DNA from: Dryococelus australis
Taxonomy: Eukaryota; Arthropoda; Insecta; Phasmatodea; Phasmatidae
DNA length: 64,000 nt
Direction of reading: 5' to 3'
Assembly: GCA_029891345.1 (NCBI GenBank)
Contig: CM056999.1
Location: 31,864,418-31,928,417 of the forward strand
The notes under the pieces were generated by a model that did not search any database, had not been told where the DNA came from, and was given only the letters and a program-made list of their open reading frames with translations. How positions within the stretch are numbered: the first letter of the stretch is position 1; the number at the start of each line of letters is the position of its first letter. Below, in pieces: positions 46,660-57,879 of this stretch. Both the position numbers and the translations under genes were made by a program.

Positions 46660-48715
46660 GAAAACTGACCATACCAAAGGACCATACCAGCCCATCAGGC
46701 CAACCAACCATACGAACTAACAATTAATAGCTGGCCATACCAGCCGACCATACAAACCAAACATACTATGCGACCATAATAATCATCCATACTAGCTGCC
46801 CATATAAGCCGAACATATGATTCCTCCATACCAAAGACCCATTCCACCCAACCAGGTCAACAGCACAGTAAAACAGACTGGGCAGACCCCTGAGGAAAGA
46901 ATAACCATACAAACCGTACATACAAGACCACCACACTATCCGAACAATCAAATGATCGATACCAACAAACCGACCATGTCACCCATGAATACAAATGGAC
47001 CATACAAACAATCCATATAGAGAAAGCACACGAGCCAACCAAACTAGCTGATCACATGAACCAGCCATACCAAACAACCATATCAAGTTGTCACAGCCAC
47101 CCATACAACCAACTATACTGGGCAGTAAAGATAATAAATAATATAAGCCAGCAATAACGGCTTAAATTCCGAACGAACCATGCCAGCCAACCGCACATCC
47201 AAACCATATGAAGTAGCCATGGCAAATTATCAGTCCAGCAAACCAATCGAATGACTACTAAGCTCAGCCAACCATAACAACTGATAATGCCAAACAGCCG
47301 ATAGTCTGACCATTACTATCAGACCATACAAAAGGACCATGCCAGCCGGCCAGGCCAACGAACTGACCAGGCCAACCAGCCAGACCAGCCAATCATAGCG
47401 ATCAACCATTCAATCGAACTACTAACTATAAACCAAAAACTCGTGACTACTCCATCCAAGACTTGCTCCTACTCAAACAAACTGCTCCCAAACTGACCAG
47501 AACAATGGGAAAGACCAATCAGTCAGAATAACTGTCCACATCACCCATCTATACCAACAAATAATAACGACCAATCTCGAAACAAGTCACCTAATATGAA
47601 TCTCATTGGTAACCTATTCGCACATAAACTTCTTAAAACAAAAACTTCGCAAATTCTTCGCAAATCTTCGCAGAATCTTTGCAAAACATATCATCCACAG
47701 CTAACCTTACCAAAGGATCATACCAGCCGACCATGCCAACTGAACAACTATACAGACTGACCACTAAGAGATAGCCATAACCAGATGACCATGCAAGTCA
47801 TCCATACCAAATATACCGATCAACCATACTGACCAAGGACTGACTATAAACAAGACTGACTCCAGCCAAGACTCGCTCCTGCCATGATCAAATCCTGCCA
47901 AATATGACATAACAGCGAAAAAGACCAAACAGCAAGACCAACTGGCCATACCAACCATTTACACGAACAAGGACCACCAATCTCTGAACAAGTCACATTA
48001 CTCGAATCTCACTTGTAACATCTTCTCGCAAAAAATTTGCAAACATTCGCAAAATCTTTACTAAATATTTGGAATACTTCTCTAATGCTTTGCAAAATCT
48101 TCGTTTTATCTTCGCAAATCATTGCGAAAACTTTGCCCAACCTTACCAAATGGTCATTCGGAGCGACCATACCAACCTGCACTATTACATAACAGTCTCT
48201 ACCTGTCAGTCTCCCATACAAACCATTCAATCAAGCTAAACATGAGTCATCCATTCCAAACGTCCATACCAACCAAGCCAACAGCCCGATTAAACAGACT
48301 AGGCATTCGAACTGACTAAAAAAAAACACCAAACACCTATTTCACCCAAGCAGGCTAACAGCTCGGCAAGAACAACGGTACGAACGATCAATAGAAGTCA
48401 TCCATACCAATAATCGTACGAAGCAGCCATATCAACGAACAATACCAACCTTCAATATCAGCCACTCATAAGAACCTTCCATGCCAAGCATACGAAACAA
48501 TTACCAAACATACAAATATGCACCACCCACACCAGCCGGTCATACAATCCGACCATACAAGCCAAATATATGAACCAGCCAAACCAGTCGGACATACGAA
48601 CCAGGCATACCAGCTGAATAAAGGAACCGACCGTTCCAGTCAACCATACGAACTGTACAAGACAACCATACGATCCATCTATACCAACCAACCATTCGAA
48701 CCCACTGTACCAAAC
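46660..48715. repeat. C/A-rich minisatellite with higher-order organisation
   Basis: The short unit ACCATACCAGCCAACC and variants (CCATACAAACC, CGACCATACCA) fills most of the interval on the plus strand. Superimposed on it, a longer block recurs near 46440-46680, 47440-47720 and 47860-48180. Each has 'gactccacccaagact' or similar, 'gaccaatctcgaaacaagtcac', then 'cttcgcaaa...tttgcaaaa', and then returns to the CCATACCA motif. Apparent proteins rich in His-Thr-Asn-Gln-Pro or Val-Trp-Leu are translations of the repeat. The array stops right at the LTR end at 48728. Confidence 0.75.
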
Positions 48716-48727
48716 ATGCTCTGAACT

Positions 48728-49949
48728 TGCTGTGTCCTAAACCAAGAGTGTGGCAAGGCAGGATTTGCATAAAGACCTAACGAAACCAACACAGCACTAA
48801 AAAGTCAAAAGCCATGCATAAACCATTTTTTCTGTATAGCATAAGGGTAAGTTGATAGTGATAAACGATTTGAAAAAGAAACAAGGAAGTGTGGTAGTAT
48901 TCTTTATTTTGGTTATGTGTCTTTCAATTCTTTTCATTTACCATTAATCTTACATATGGACAAACTTATATTGGTATCAATTTTACATACATGTGGAAAA
49001 GCTAACACTATCTCCTCTGCCTTCAGTAATAAATCTATGACAGAGGTTACATAAAATATCAGGTTGCCAAATGTAGAGTAAAATGAAACTGTAAATTTCT
49101 GGTACAATAAATTTGCAGCTATTCAGCTAATATTTGTAAAATTCTACACAGGTTATGTTTATGCCTCTAACTGGCATACAGTTAGTAAATACAGAAGGCT
49201 ATCACAAAATCTATTGGGCAAATCACCCCAAATTATCATCGTTACAAAATGGCAGATTTATGTATGACACACCGACATCTACTCCTGACAATACATACGA
49301 ACTTTTGTTCCTACACCAGGAGATCCTTAGGGGGTCTTCACAATTGAAAAGTCAAACACCAATAATATTACAGAACCCCATCAAACTTCCGGCCTCTTGA
49401 TCAATTTGCTGGAAACAGAGTAACAATACATCACAGTTTTGGGGTTGCCACTCACCAGGACCAGCAGTTCTCCTCGCTCGCCGTCGACGGTGCTGCGCTC
49501 AGGCGACGAACCGCTGAAACATAGGTCCACCACACAAATGTCTGCCAGAGCTGGTTGCTGCTGCACGTGAAAATGCATACATACAGTACCACTTTTTTTT
49601 CCTGGCACCCCAAGTTTTCGAAGTCTTTTTAAGGTAATGTAAACCTGGCGAGAACATCACAGTGGAATTATTTATTACTTTTCCGTCACTTTGAGGCATT
49701 TTCACAACAAAATAAGTGTGGTCAAATGTGTGTGTGTGTTGGACAGTTCACCACTCAAATCATCAGGCAGCCAAACACAGTAAGTATTCGAATGTGTGAC
49801 TGGCAACATGGTCTGCCTGCTAATTACTTATTAGTTTTAATTTTTCGAGGGATTGTGCCATGTGGTCCTGCCCATTACCTTTAAGAGTTTTTAGTTGTGT
49901 GTTTGATGATTATTCAAAGGTGTGAATTGACATGGTGCAGATCGCCACA
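48728..49949 (-). repeat. 3' LTR of the minus-strand Ty3/gypsy copy (1222 bp)
   Basis: Starts on the minus strand with TGTGGCGATC directly after a purine-rich polypurine tract (AAGAAGGAGGGGGGA) and ends in GGACACAGCA, giving the usual TG...CA ends. Homology to the LTR at 59665-61557 runs along its length. Shared blocks include 'ttaccttaaaaagac', 'ttgatcaagaggccggaag', 'ttattggtgtttgacttttcaat', 'ccttctgtatttact' and 'aaatcctgccttgccac'. Frames at 49155-49400 and 49381-49705 lie inside the LTR and are not genes. Confidence 0.7.
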
Positions 49950-52125
49950 TCCCCCCTCCTTCTTAAAGTGGAGGAATCCCCAAGAAGAAGTCCATCCAGG
50001 TTGAGAAGATGATGCCAGAAACCAAGACGAAGTGGCCAGCTTCGAAACAGAACAAGCACTCTTCTCCCACATCATTCCAGGGAAGAAAATTCACAGCATC
50101 ACAATCAGAATGGTTCCAGGAACGTCCAGTGAAACAACACCGAAAAGAGAAAACAACTTGCGCAAATATGTGTCATCATCATGAGAAAAAGAGCTCCACC
50201 TCTGCTCTATCGAAGAATAGGATTCCCCATTGGGAATATCCCAAATCTGACATGCAAACCTCAAAGAGGCTAAGGGATCCCTGTATTTTTTCTTTAAGGT
50301 TGCCATGTTGGGCTCTTAGCAAAATCTTTCTTTTTCCAAAACCATAGTGCATTACAAACAATAATAATATTTGTTACCAGACCAATAAGACACAAAATAG
50401 ACACAATCTTCATTTAATCCTCTTAAAAACTTCATGAGCATGGACAAAAAAATTAAATGAGCATGAATTGTGGTCAGCAACACCCCCGAGGGAGTCCATT
50501 TGTACTGCCCAAAACCTTAAAAACAAGGTGATTCAACTACACTCTAAATAACACTAATAAAACCATACAACAAGACCACAATTAGTGATAGTTTATTTAA
50601 AACCACATCATTGAGTGATACTCAATTTCAGCTGTGTCACATGACAGACACTCCATCACAACCTTTTTCTGAACTATATCTTCCAACATGACTGTGACAG
50701 GGGCCAAGAACCTGAGTATACTAAAGGGGCTCTGGTACTTAGGAGCGAGCTTTGAGCTGAACTGTGCGGCCTTATTACTAAGGAAATGAGTTTCGACTAT
50801 TGCTTTGTCTTCTATTTCGAAGGCCACTGTACCATTAGAAAATCCCCTCCTTGCTGCCAACTTCCTATGCCATCTTTGAATACTTTGTGTGGCCTCTGGC
50901 TATACTTCCTTCGAGGATTTCTTACTCCCCACGTCCCAGCAAAATCTGTGTAAGCCCCAAGCATGTATAAGAGGGTGGAATAACCTTCATCCAAAAAATG
51001 CCTCCGAAGGAACCATTCTGGGTCGCATCACATAAGACATTGTTGAACACAAGCGAAATTTGGTACAAAACCAAATCCCATTCCTTATGTGTTCCTGTCT
51101 AAAAAGCTCTCAGTGCTACCTTCAATTTCCGGTTATATATTTCCACCAGGTTGGCGTGTGGATAATAAGGGGTGGTCTGCACCAACTTAATACCCCAAGA
51201 AAAGGCTAAATTCTTCACCCCCACCGACACAAAGGAGGTGGCATTGTCGGTTACAATATTCATAGGAGATCCAAATACTGCGAAAATGTACTGACTCAAT
51301 ATCCTACAAATTCCTACTGACTTCATAGTGTGCCAAGGAAAAAAAAACACAAATTTACTGAAACTGTCCACAACAAGTATGGAAGTGAAATCAGAAGTCG
51401 TGCGGGGCAAAGGACCAATCACGTCCAGGTATAATCACTCCCAAGGGACAGTAGAAAACTTTGAACTATATTGGCTAATATTCTTGACATTGCGGGGCTT
51501 CGCTCTCTCACAATCCAGACATGCCTTTACCAGATCTTCAATTTCACTGGTCATTCTAGGCCATTAAAACATTTCTCTTATCACTGGATACTGTTTTATC
51601 CTGTCCCAAGTGAGCTCCAAAGAAAGTAATATGTTAATATTGAAATATTTTCCCCGCAAAACCGAAGGAACAAATATGCAAAATTTCCCTGTTTTAGCAT
51701 CCACAAAACCCATCAGCCCTTTCCGAACTTCAAAAGGACTACTTTTTCCTGCATTAATATCCACTGTGATTTTCTTACATTCGGAGTAGATTCCCTGATG
51801 GTGTTGCAAACTTAGGTATGCTTGAGGGAAATCTTGGAGAGTCCAAAGCTATTCTCCCTCAGTAACATCCAAATTCCTATTTCCATTCATTATTGGTGGA
51901 TAACACCAAGCCTGATTCTCTGTCAACACGGATATCCCAACATGTATCAACACAAGGTACCTTTTCACTTACTGGAATATATCCATGGACACTAAGAGAA
52001 ACTTTATCAACAACATAAGAAACACTATTACAGACATCGGTTTAGCAAAACACACTAGCACTGTTTACAGAAGGCATCACAGTAAAAACACTAGAAAGTA
52101 ATTATGATGCTGTTTTCCAAACCTC
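49950..52125 (-). pseudogene. Ty3/gypsy retrotransposon, 5'-truncated: integrase and 3' region
   Basis: Reading from 52125 leftwards: the RNase H-integrase linker (LQHHQGI...GFVDAKTGKF at 51809-51564), then the integrase core at about 51440-51099. YLDVIG holds the first catalytic Asp. A TGA interrupts just before it, where Arg of the WER motif is expected. VTDNATSF keeps the second Asp and LVEIYNRKLK the Glu, so all three catalytic residues are present. A C-terminal GPY/F-type region follows (VETHFLSNKAAQFSSKLAPKY, 50860-50620), then a 3' untranslated part and the LTR. Gag, protease, RT and most of RNase H are missing. Homology to the plus copy ends near 52110-52125. Multiple frame breaks make it inactive. 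Confidence 0.8.
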
Positions 52126-52129
52126 TCGC

Positions 52130-52555
52130 TGTTCATATCCTCGCCCTGAATACTGTTGTTTGTCGCCTCTGTGTGGGGTCTGTCTCTGGCAAGTGTTAAC
52201 TATATTACTTGCCTACACCGTAACATCATGAAACCACCGAACACGAGCGTACTTCCCCAAAGCGAATGTGTTTTGCGCTGTACCCAAAGACATGGTTTTT
52301 GGCCTTTTCTTTTTTCACGAGCCCACTGTTACTGGAATCCTTGATTTGGACATGCTTACAGAGTAGTTGTTTTCTCAGTTCTAAGAGTCAGCAGAGGATT
52401 TCATTTTCCAGCTGCTCGTGGTAGTTACATTGAATATTTATGAATATATGGTAAACAAACCTCACGGTTCCACAGTTCATTTGATTGGTCAACAAATGTT
52501 GTAGGTTATTTGGTTTTGATATTATAGACCTTCAAATTTGGGGTATTCTTATATA
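52130..52555. other. Junction DNA beyond the truncated gypsy copy, nothing recognised
   Basis: No LTR sequence is seen here, so the minus copy has no visible 5' LTR. The frame at 52156-52344 has no known features. Confidence 0.45.
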
Positions 52556-52557
52556 TT

Positions 52558-53410
52558 CATCCTGTTTGTGATGATAAATTATCATCTATCATAGCACGAG
52601 GTGCATCTTACTTCTTGAGATAAGGGGGAGCTATTGAAGTAAACCATTCTTCAAAGGTCTTCTGAACCATCCATCCAGATACTTTGTTTCCATTACGTGC
52701 TCCTTTTGGACGATTGGTTGCCCAGGTATCCCACAAATGTAGAGATCGATAGATGACGGAAGGAGGCAGACGTATTCCATCATCAGCACAGGCCATCATT
52801 ATTGATGGGGATGCTTTAGAAGTATTTAAAATTAAATCTTAATGTATACAACCTTTTTTAACTTCCACTTTCTTACTGCCAGGGTCATCAGATAGGTTAG
52901 GCTCGTCATAGTTTATTATTGATGCTGGTTTGACCCCTTGTAATGTGTATTGTAAATGATAAAAATATGTATTTATAGGCATCTTTTTAGGTTGTCAGCC
53001 AAACCTTCGTACAGTTCCTTGGGACGACTGAAGAAAGAATTTTCTCAGTCGATCCCTGGCATGGTCTTTTTTTAAGTGTCTTGCAGTCGTACTCTTTCTC
53101 TCAAAATAACCTCCCACAAATATTCTGACAACATACACAGTAAGAGGATATCCCCATTTGCTTGTCATCAGAATAGTCTGTACTAAGTGAATTTCTTCTT
53201 CAGGAGTCAAAACAGTTTGGCCACCAATGTTCATATTATTCGTACCACATTATGCTCTGAATAACTTCATTTTATCAATGCCTTCTTTTCTGATGCAGCT
53301 CGATTACTTAAACAACCTCTTCTTACCTCATGGAGAGCTTCATCTAGGTTGTCTAGTTAGCGATTGCCATAGGGCTTAACATCTGGGCACCCCATGTATG
53401 CTCTCGGCAT
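52558..53410 (-). pseudogene. pogo/Tigger-like DDE transposase pseudogene
   Basis: Three pieces in order on the minus strand. At 53410: MPRAYMGCPDVKPYGNR, then a TAA, then LDNLDEALHEVRRGCLSNRAA, the N-terminal HTH (psq/CENPB type) start of pogo-family proteins. At 53234-52995: GGQTVLTPEEEIHLVQTIL and KWGYPLTVYVVRIFVGGYF, the middle helical domain. At 52825-52558: ASPSIMMACADDGIRLPPSV, then KGARNGNKVSGWM and FEEWF. After an in-frame TAA comes DDNLSSQT, the degraded 'GDN' motif holding the second catalytic Asp of the DDE_1 domain. The first catalytic Asp region and the C-terminus are missing. Stops and an internal deletion make it dead. It lies between the two gypsy copies. Confidence 0.75.
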
Positions 53411-53419
53411 TTCCTGCAA

Positions 53420-54265
53420 TGTATCAACTTATCCCAAGTTAGACACTTTAATCCTCTGAGAAAATATGGATTGTAATAACATATATTACAGTTTGTATGT
53501 TGCTAGTGTAATATGTATCTATACTTACCAGCAAATAGTTTTACTTTGCATGAATTACTTCTGCACAACCAAATGTGATTTTTCAGAGGCAAAATTTAAC
53601 TGCATATAAATATCTTTGTTTACACTGTGCCAGAGGTACCAACATAAACTTCTAACATAATAAATTTCGCTCCGAAAAAACCTTAATTATTCTGATTCTT
53701 GCACATACATTTCCCAAACAAAAAATTATTTTTTTTTTTGCATTGTAAATTTTCTGAAAATATATGCTTTTTTTCTCCTGGTTTCTGGCTGTCTCAAGTC
53801 ACCCCGTTTTCCTACTAAATCTTAACCTACAGCGTGTATAGGGAACATGTGTACAAACTCGGGCACATGATTCATGACCATTAAAGAGAAAGATTGATAT
53901 AGGACACCCATGGTCCATATGAAATATTAAGGGCTGTAGCAGCTCCTAAAGGTGGTGGGTGACTAGGACATTATGTGGGATATTAGGCAAAGTACTTCCG
54001 TTAGAAGAACACAAATTGGTATACGGAGCAAGTAAACCAAGATCTTGGATACATGGTAGGTATGTTCCGTCGTACACACCCCCATAATGTAAATAATAGG
54101 GGTTGGCACCCTTTGATTGCATGCAACATACATCGTGATGTTCAATTGACTGTGGATACTATAATATGAAGCAGGACGACATAAGTTGCATATATGCCCC
54201 ACTTGTTGCAACTCTCTAAAACCCACCATTTCCGGTTAAATCGCAAACGAAGGATACAGTGGTAG
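53420..54265. other. No gene recognised
   Basis: AT-rich to mixed DNA. The minus frame at 53963-54229 has several Cys but no known domain. Confidence 0.45.
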
Positions 54266-54359
54266 TAATAACATGGCCTAGTGAGTAGGCAACCCATCTC
54301 GCACCCAGAGGACTCCAGTGGGGATTCCCCGCCGAATGTATGAGGAGTGCGTGGCGGCA

Positions 54360-54456
54360 CGTAATAGCGAGGTCTTGACAGCCGATAAGGGGGATTGAGA
54401 TAAGTATGGAGCTGCGCCGGAATTAAAGGGCGGGGAAAACGGGAGAACCCTGAGGC
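54360..54456 (-). mobile_element. SINE body fragment, minus half of an inverted pair
   Basis: 'gcgaggtcttgacagccgataagg', 'agtatggagctgcgccggaatta' and 'cggggaaaacgggagaaccctgag' are the 3' part of the SINE read backwards. It ends where the 'gagaaaac' block should continue. Confidence 0.6.
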
Positions 54457-54550
54457 GAACCAGGTTAAATTTCAGACGGGGTCACCCCCAGTTATTCACA
54501 TGTGGACATCATGCTGGAGGAAGCCACTGATCAGCGTGTTTTCTCGGTCA
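54457..54550 (+). mobile_element. SINE fragment, plus half of an inverted pair
   Basis: 'gcgaaccaggttaaatttc', 'cacatgtggacatcatgctgg' and 'gtgttttctcgg' follow the plus-strand SINE order from the B box to the middle of the body. It is directly fused to the minus-strand fragment ending at 54456. Confidence 0.55.
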
Positions 54551-54769
54551 GAAAGGCTGCTTGCACTCTGCTTATGTGCAGTGAGTTTCGGGTTTGTGAA
54601 TTTTGAGCAAGAGAAATATTTAAGTGTGGTATTCCATATATTGCATGACTATCATGAAGATTGGTTATGGTAAGATTGGTAGGAATTTTAATGGAGTTTA
54701 TATTAATTTCAACTATGGCTACTGCATGGATACAAAAGCTTACAAAAGCAGCCCTCGTACCATTTTCAA

Positions 54770-55445
54770 ATGGTAGGAGAGGCTGGGGTTGCGGTAGAAG
54801 AGAGTGACGGGACAGAGGAACTGATGGTAGTAGCTCGGGCCCTGGTGAGGAGGGCGAAAAGCAATGAGGTTGGCATGGGGATTTCGGCTCTTTCTGATGA
54901 GACAACTTCAATTTATAAATTATTGAAGCACGTGCCTACAGAGTTGGTAGCCAAAATACCTAAATTACGCAAGTTGAGTATTGAAGCAGTGCTAGATTTT
55001 TTATACAAATTTAATTTAGAAATTAATCTTCAATTATGCGAGTGACAGGTTTTATATGTGGTTGCACTGTTTAGAGTTTCCGATAGTTTAAAACCAGTAT
55101 TTGGCTGACTAGGGAGGAAAACTGGGAAGTGACCAAGCTGATTAATGCATGTCTAAAAGAGTGAACTTGAGATTGGCAAATTTCGTTTGAAATTATTGTA
55201 ATATAGGCAGATACCCTATCAGACCATGCAGGAGTTTGTGAAGTGTATTCTAGGAACAGTGCGGGTAGTAGGATATCCTTGCGACGAAGACCATTTTACG
55301 AAAATTATTTTTCTAACCTCCACCCGCGGTATAGTCGTTTCTTTTGTTTTGCCAGCGAACCTATAACTCTGAAAGAATTGTTAAAGTTGGTGTCTGAACT
55401 TGAGAGGACCCTTAAAGATTATATAGTAGATGTAGTATCCTAGGA
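54770..55445 (+). pseudogene. Ty3/gypsy gag (capsid) remnant
   Basis: The first frame (54770-55045) reads VARALVRRAKSN...LLKHVPTELVAKIPKLRKL, the N-terminal helical part. After frame breaks, homology resumes at about 55230 with MQEFVKCILGTVRV and then DEDHFTKIIFSNLHPRYSRF, followed by PITLKELLKLVSELERT, ending near 55443. This pattern (QEFV...LHPRYSR...TLKEL) is the capsid C-terminal region of gypsy Gag. At least two frame disruptions prevent expression. No 5' LTR or primer-binding site is visible upstream, where a SINE pair occurs instead. Confidence 0.65.
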
Positions 55446-55534
55446 TAAGTCTTTGTATTAGGAAAGGGGTGTGAGTAAGGTACATTTGTGGATTGAACAA
55501 CCATTTTGCTAAGGACTTCTAGAGTAAACAGGAT

Positions 55535-55909
55535 GTGTTAGCTGTGCTGCTTCAAGGTGATGCAGTTAGGAATCAGCTTGTACAAAAAAGATCTTGGTAT
55601 TCTCAACCTTTGCAGGGACGACAAAGGGAATTTCAGGCAGGGGAGTTAAATTCCAGGAACGATGATCGATTTAATGAGTATACCTGTTTCAGTTGTCATA
55701 AGAAAGGGCATATTAAAAGTAATTGTCCATTAGGAAAAAGCAAGGTCATGGGAGAGTTGGCAGTGCAAGTGATATCGTTTGAGCGACAGCATGGTTTACT
55801 GCATATCCCAGTGGCAATAGCAGGGCAGGTTGTGATTGCTGTACTATTGGATTCAGGAGCATCATATTCACTGATCGATCAAGAATTTTGTAATTTTTTG
55901 CTCAGGTAA
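55535..55909 (+). pseudogene. Ty3/gypsy nucleocapsid zinc knuckle and protease
   Basis: Open for 124 codons. A CCHC zinc knuckle (CFSCHKKGHIKSNC, nt 55685-55726) is followed by the aspartic protease with active site LLDSGASYSLI (Asp at nt 55850). It processes the Gag-Pol polyprotein in active relatives. The frame ends in TAA at 55907, where the protein should run on to RT, and homology resumes in the next segment. Confidence 0.75.
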
Positions 55910-55960
55910 CTACCAAAAGGGCTCATTAGCGTATGTAAGGGGGAAGAAATAGGATTTTCC

Positions 55961-57535
55961 GTGGCCAATGGTGTTATGATTACTTCATATGGCATAGCGA
56001 TATATAAGATTAAGATTTCCTGGAAATTTACCTTTAGGATATTGTTTGGTATTTCGCATTACCTTATTCTTGGAATTCATTTCTATGGTATAACACAGGC
56101 AGTTTTAGATGTTGCCAAGAAAGCGTTAAAGTTTTCATTGTGTAGCTCTCAATCCATAGAAGTAATATCAGAATGGTTTCACACTTTTGATCTCTCTGTA
56201 AACATAGTTCAGTCAGGGGAAATAATGATGAAGAAAGTTTACAGTTATTACGTCAGGAATTTAGGGATGTCATAACCAGTAAATAGGGGTATTATAGTAA
56301 ACACCCCATAGTTTTGGGGTTAAAGAATCAGGAGCCTGTGTCATCAGCACCATATTGAGTAGCGCCCCCAAAATTAAGGATTTTCAGGAAAATCGTCTAA
56401 GAATTACAGCAGGATGATGTAGTTGAGCCCTCGGAAAGCAATTTCTTTAGTCCAGCATTTTTACTTCCTAAGAAAACACCTGGTGATTATCGGGTTCTAT
56501 GTCACTATAGAATGGTAAACAAACAGTTATTTGTGGATCCTTATCCATTGCCCACAATAGAAAGCGTTTTCTAGGATGTGGGGAAGGCTCAGTATTTTTC
56601 CATTTTTGACCTCAATTCGGCTTTATCACAAGTAGATTTGCATTCAGATTTTCGTGGAATTTAAGCGTTTGTCACCCCATTGAGGCAGTTTCAATGGAAT
56701 TGATTTCCTATGGGTGTGAATTGTGGCCACAGGCGATGTCTATAGTACTTTTTCAGGTTTTGGGTAAATACCAGTATAATTTTCTGTTCACTTACATCGA
56801 TGATGTTTGTGTGTATAGTAATGCTTTTGAGGAACATTTAGAACATCTGAGGCTGTTTTTAATAGCTTTAAGAGAGGCTGGACTGACAGTGGATCCCGAT
56901 AAGATTACGTGGGCTTAAAACCTTTGTGAGATATCTAGGTTTTGTTATTTCTGAAGGGACATTACTGATGGACCCTGATGAAAAGATTAGTCCTGTTGTA
57001 AATTTATCTGCCCCTACGAAATAGCTGATCCTCTAAATGCCTTAAAGAGAAAAATGTTAGAGTTCGTTTGGAGAGATGTTCAGAAGCATGCTTTTTGCTT
57101 GCTGAAAGAAAAAAATCGCTATTCCTCTTGTTCTCCAATTGCTATGTTTCAATCAGCGGTTCATTTTGCAAGTGGATGCTAGCTCCAAGGCTTTGGGGGC
57201 TGTTCTGTGTCAAGAGGTAGAGGGGAATCTATAGCATATTTCTTACACTAGTTGACTCCTTATTCCAGCTAAGAAAAGCTACTTAGCTTACGAAAAGGAG
57301 GTGTTGACAGCCATATATGGCATGGAGAAGTATAAAGATTATCTGGAAGGTGCTGAGTTCACCATGCACACAGATAACCAGGCGCTCATTTGGTTTCCAT
57401 CAACAAATGAACCAGTTGGACGTCTAGGCTCATTGGCTAGTGTGACTCACATGCTTCAAATTTACTGTGCAGCACACAAAGGGAGTACACAATGGGATTG
57501 CCGATGTGCTATCTCGGATGTTCGACTAGGATGAA
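55961..57535 (+). pseudogene. Ty3/gypsy reverse transcriptase and RNase H, broken
   Basis: The protease-RT linker at 55961-56275 has LVLDVAKKALKF-like sequence. RT: DYRVLCHYRMVNKQ and DPYPLPTIESVF (56480-56570), YFSIFDLNSAL with the first catalytic Asp (about 56600), and YIDDV (nt 56793-56807), the double-Asp active site. Stops appear at 56356 (TGA for an expected Arg), 56573 (TAG) and 56662 (TAA). RNase H: 57301-57450 reads VLTAIYGMEKYKDYLEG and MHTDNQALIWF, the Glu and Asp motifs. Frameshifts separate RT from RNase H near 56918. It is an inactive copy, but the motif order RT-RNase H-integrase fixes it as Ty3/gypsy, not Copia. Confidence 0.8.
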
Positions 57536-57879
57536 TTCTGTGTGGGACCACCAGATTCCGTGAGTATCGATTCTCCTGCAACAGGTCTATTGTTTTTTGC
57601 CCAACTGATGGTGTCCGTGGTAGTGTTTTTGATGCTTCGAAAGGTTCTAGTAGTGTATCTACTATGTTGTTGATTATGTTTCTCCTAGTGTTCATGGAGT
57701 TTTTCTGGTAAGCAAAGGGGTATCTTGTGTGGATACACACGAGGCTACCCCCAATGATGGGGATGTGGATGTTCCTGAGGGAGAGAACAAGTTGAGACAC
57801 TCCGAGATTTTCCTCAGGCAGTTATTAGGTTACAACACCATCAGGGAATTGACCCTGAGTGTAGGCTGATCAAGATGGA

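Noticed and set aside
46766..48770. Frames encoding Trp/Val/Leu-rich or His/Asn/Pro-rich peptides
   Set aside because: They are translations of the CCATACCA minisatellite in different frames.
49155..49400. 81-codon plus frame resembling a minus frame at 60980-61171
   Set aside because: The similarity is explained by both lying inside homologous LTRs in opposite orientation; it is not a conserved gene.
50009..50347. 112-codon plus-strand frame
   Set aside because: Lies in the 3' untranslated part of the minus gypsy copy; the matching frame at 59301-59585 has the same origin.
54531..54911. 126-codon minus-strand frame
   Set aside because: Antisense to the SINE junction and the gypsy gag start; no recognisable features.
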